Notes under the pieces: generated by a model
The model's input: the letters and a program-made list of their open reading frames with translations, nothing else
Told to the model about the DNA's origin: nothing
Databases searched by the model: none
Part shown: piece by piece, positions 58,989 to 60,000 of the stretch
How positions within the stretch are numbered: the stretch's first letter is position 1
Layout: each line of letters opens with the position of its first letter
Assembly: GCA_950295325.1 (NCBI GenBank)
Contig: OX485809.1
Span: 30,086,144-30,146,143, forward strand
Origin: Polytrichum commune
Taxonomy: Eukaryota > Streptophyta > Polytrichopsida > Polytrichales > Polytrichaceae
Reading direction: 5' to 3'
DNA: 60,000 bases
Translations under genes and position numbers: made by a program

Positions 58989-60000
58989 CATCTTAAGAAA
59001 GAAGAAGAGAAGTAATATTTTTAGAGAATAATAAGAACATTGGCCCTTCCTACAAAAGCAAACATGAATGAGCAACCTCTTAGCATGCGGACTACTCATT
59101 AACTTGATATATATATACACACACACACAAGTCAATGCTACATTGAATTGCCCTATTAGTGTGGGTTGCTACAATTTGTTACCAACATTATTCTTTTCTA
59201 CCAAGTAAGTTATATCATGTTCTTTGATGTGAATGCTAACTATTTATGTAGCTTGAGTAAAAAATCACACACTTAGTAAAAGGCTATAGCAACACATAAC
59301 TCCAAATGGTAAACCACACTAATAGAGCAATTCAGTGTAGTATGTGTGGTTTGCAATGGGCCTAATTTGGTTCGATACCTATATTTGAGTGGTATGTGCT
59401 TAGGTGTGGATCTAAGGACAGACACCAAATAGACATGGGGCCATTCACGGTTGGGGTACTACTTTTGGCCGTCTAACGGAAAACGGATTTTTTTGGATAA
59501 CTTCACATGCTTGGTATGCTTAGATTTGTATTGTGAAGCATATTTTGGATCATACCTACATTTCATACTCTATATCGAGTACACTGACAAAGTTAATTTA
59601 GAAGGAATAGGGTCATCTAAGATATCCTTTTGATTCCTTAAAGGACATTAAGGAGTGTTGTCTTAATTGTTCACCTTAGGATCAAGGAATGAAAAGGACA
59701 ACAAGAATCAATCGAAACGATCCCAAATTTTTTCCTCACACTCATCGTTCAAGTGTGTACCAATAGAACCAAATATGTATTGAATAGAAATTGACCAACT
59801 TTACATGTGGCACCAAACATGTCCAAATATACATATACTCACGGCCACACGTAAAAGGAACGTCTAGTATTAGAATTGGACAAAAACATTTATATGAATG
59901 GACACATGACACTTTTACCAAGGTACCAAGATACATAACAGGAAATAATTGACCACCAATGCACACCTAAATAGCAAAAAAATGCCATTGATGTGGCCTA
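58989..60000. other. AT-rich DNA, no gene recognised
   Basis: A short TA/CA microsatellite lies at about 59108-59130. No gene or classifiable element was seen. Confidence 0.4.

Overview
The window is AT-rich, repeat-dense nuclear DNA of a land plant. The evidence is a split gene with GT-AG introns for a plant-type hydroxyacylglutathione hydrolase, together with hAT, Harbinger/Tourist-like and CACTA-like DNA transposons, tRNA-derived SINE heads and a decayed LTR retroelement. A SWIM-finger pseudogene and a PHD-finger/methyltransferase retroelement are most familiar to me from non-seed plants (fern, lycophyte or bryophyte). That lineage guess is weak and the species cannot be named.

Layout. 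0-14.7 kb: a Tourist-like MITE (1.18-1.76 kb), a predicted two-exon minus-strand acidic protein gene (3.87-5.14 kb), a coding-like minus-strand segment (6.66-7.07 kb), a SINE-like head near 8.0 kb and a Ser-rich open frame (9.4-10.2 kb), then AT-rich DNA. 14.7-20.35 kb: a hAT transposase fragment lies about 50 bp upstream of the best gene here, an eight-exon glyoxalase II gene encoding about 310 residues, whose introns 2 and 3 each hold a copy of the same MITE. 20.35-53 kb: gene-poor DNA with two SINE-like units, several MITEs, an inverted repeat pair (25.4/28.1 kb), a direct repeat pair (34.1/39.2 kb), a SWIM pseudogene (40.2 kb), a MITE packed with GGCCCAC motifs (49.7-50.2 kb) and a tandem array of about 178-bp units (51.1-51.8 kb).

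53-57 kb: the most unusual object, a minus-strand LTR retroelement remnant. Its domains in order are a short gag, retropepsin, a C5-cytosine methyltransferase domain (motifs I, IV, VI and VIII), integrase and a C-terminal PHD finger. Reverse transcriptase and RNase H are missing at the methyltransferase/integrase junction. It is riddled with stops that all look like C-to-T or G-to-A changes. A 147-bp long inverted repeat lies just beyond its 3' end. 58.04-58.98 kb: a small hAT deletion derivative with a perfect 8-bp target duplication that keeps only the last transposase exon.

Only the glyoxalase II gene looks intact. It would detoxify S-D-lactoylglutathione in an organelle. Everything else recognisable is mobile or broken.
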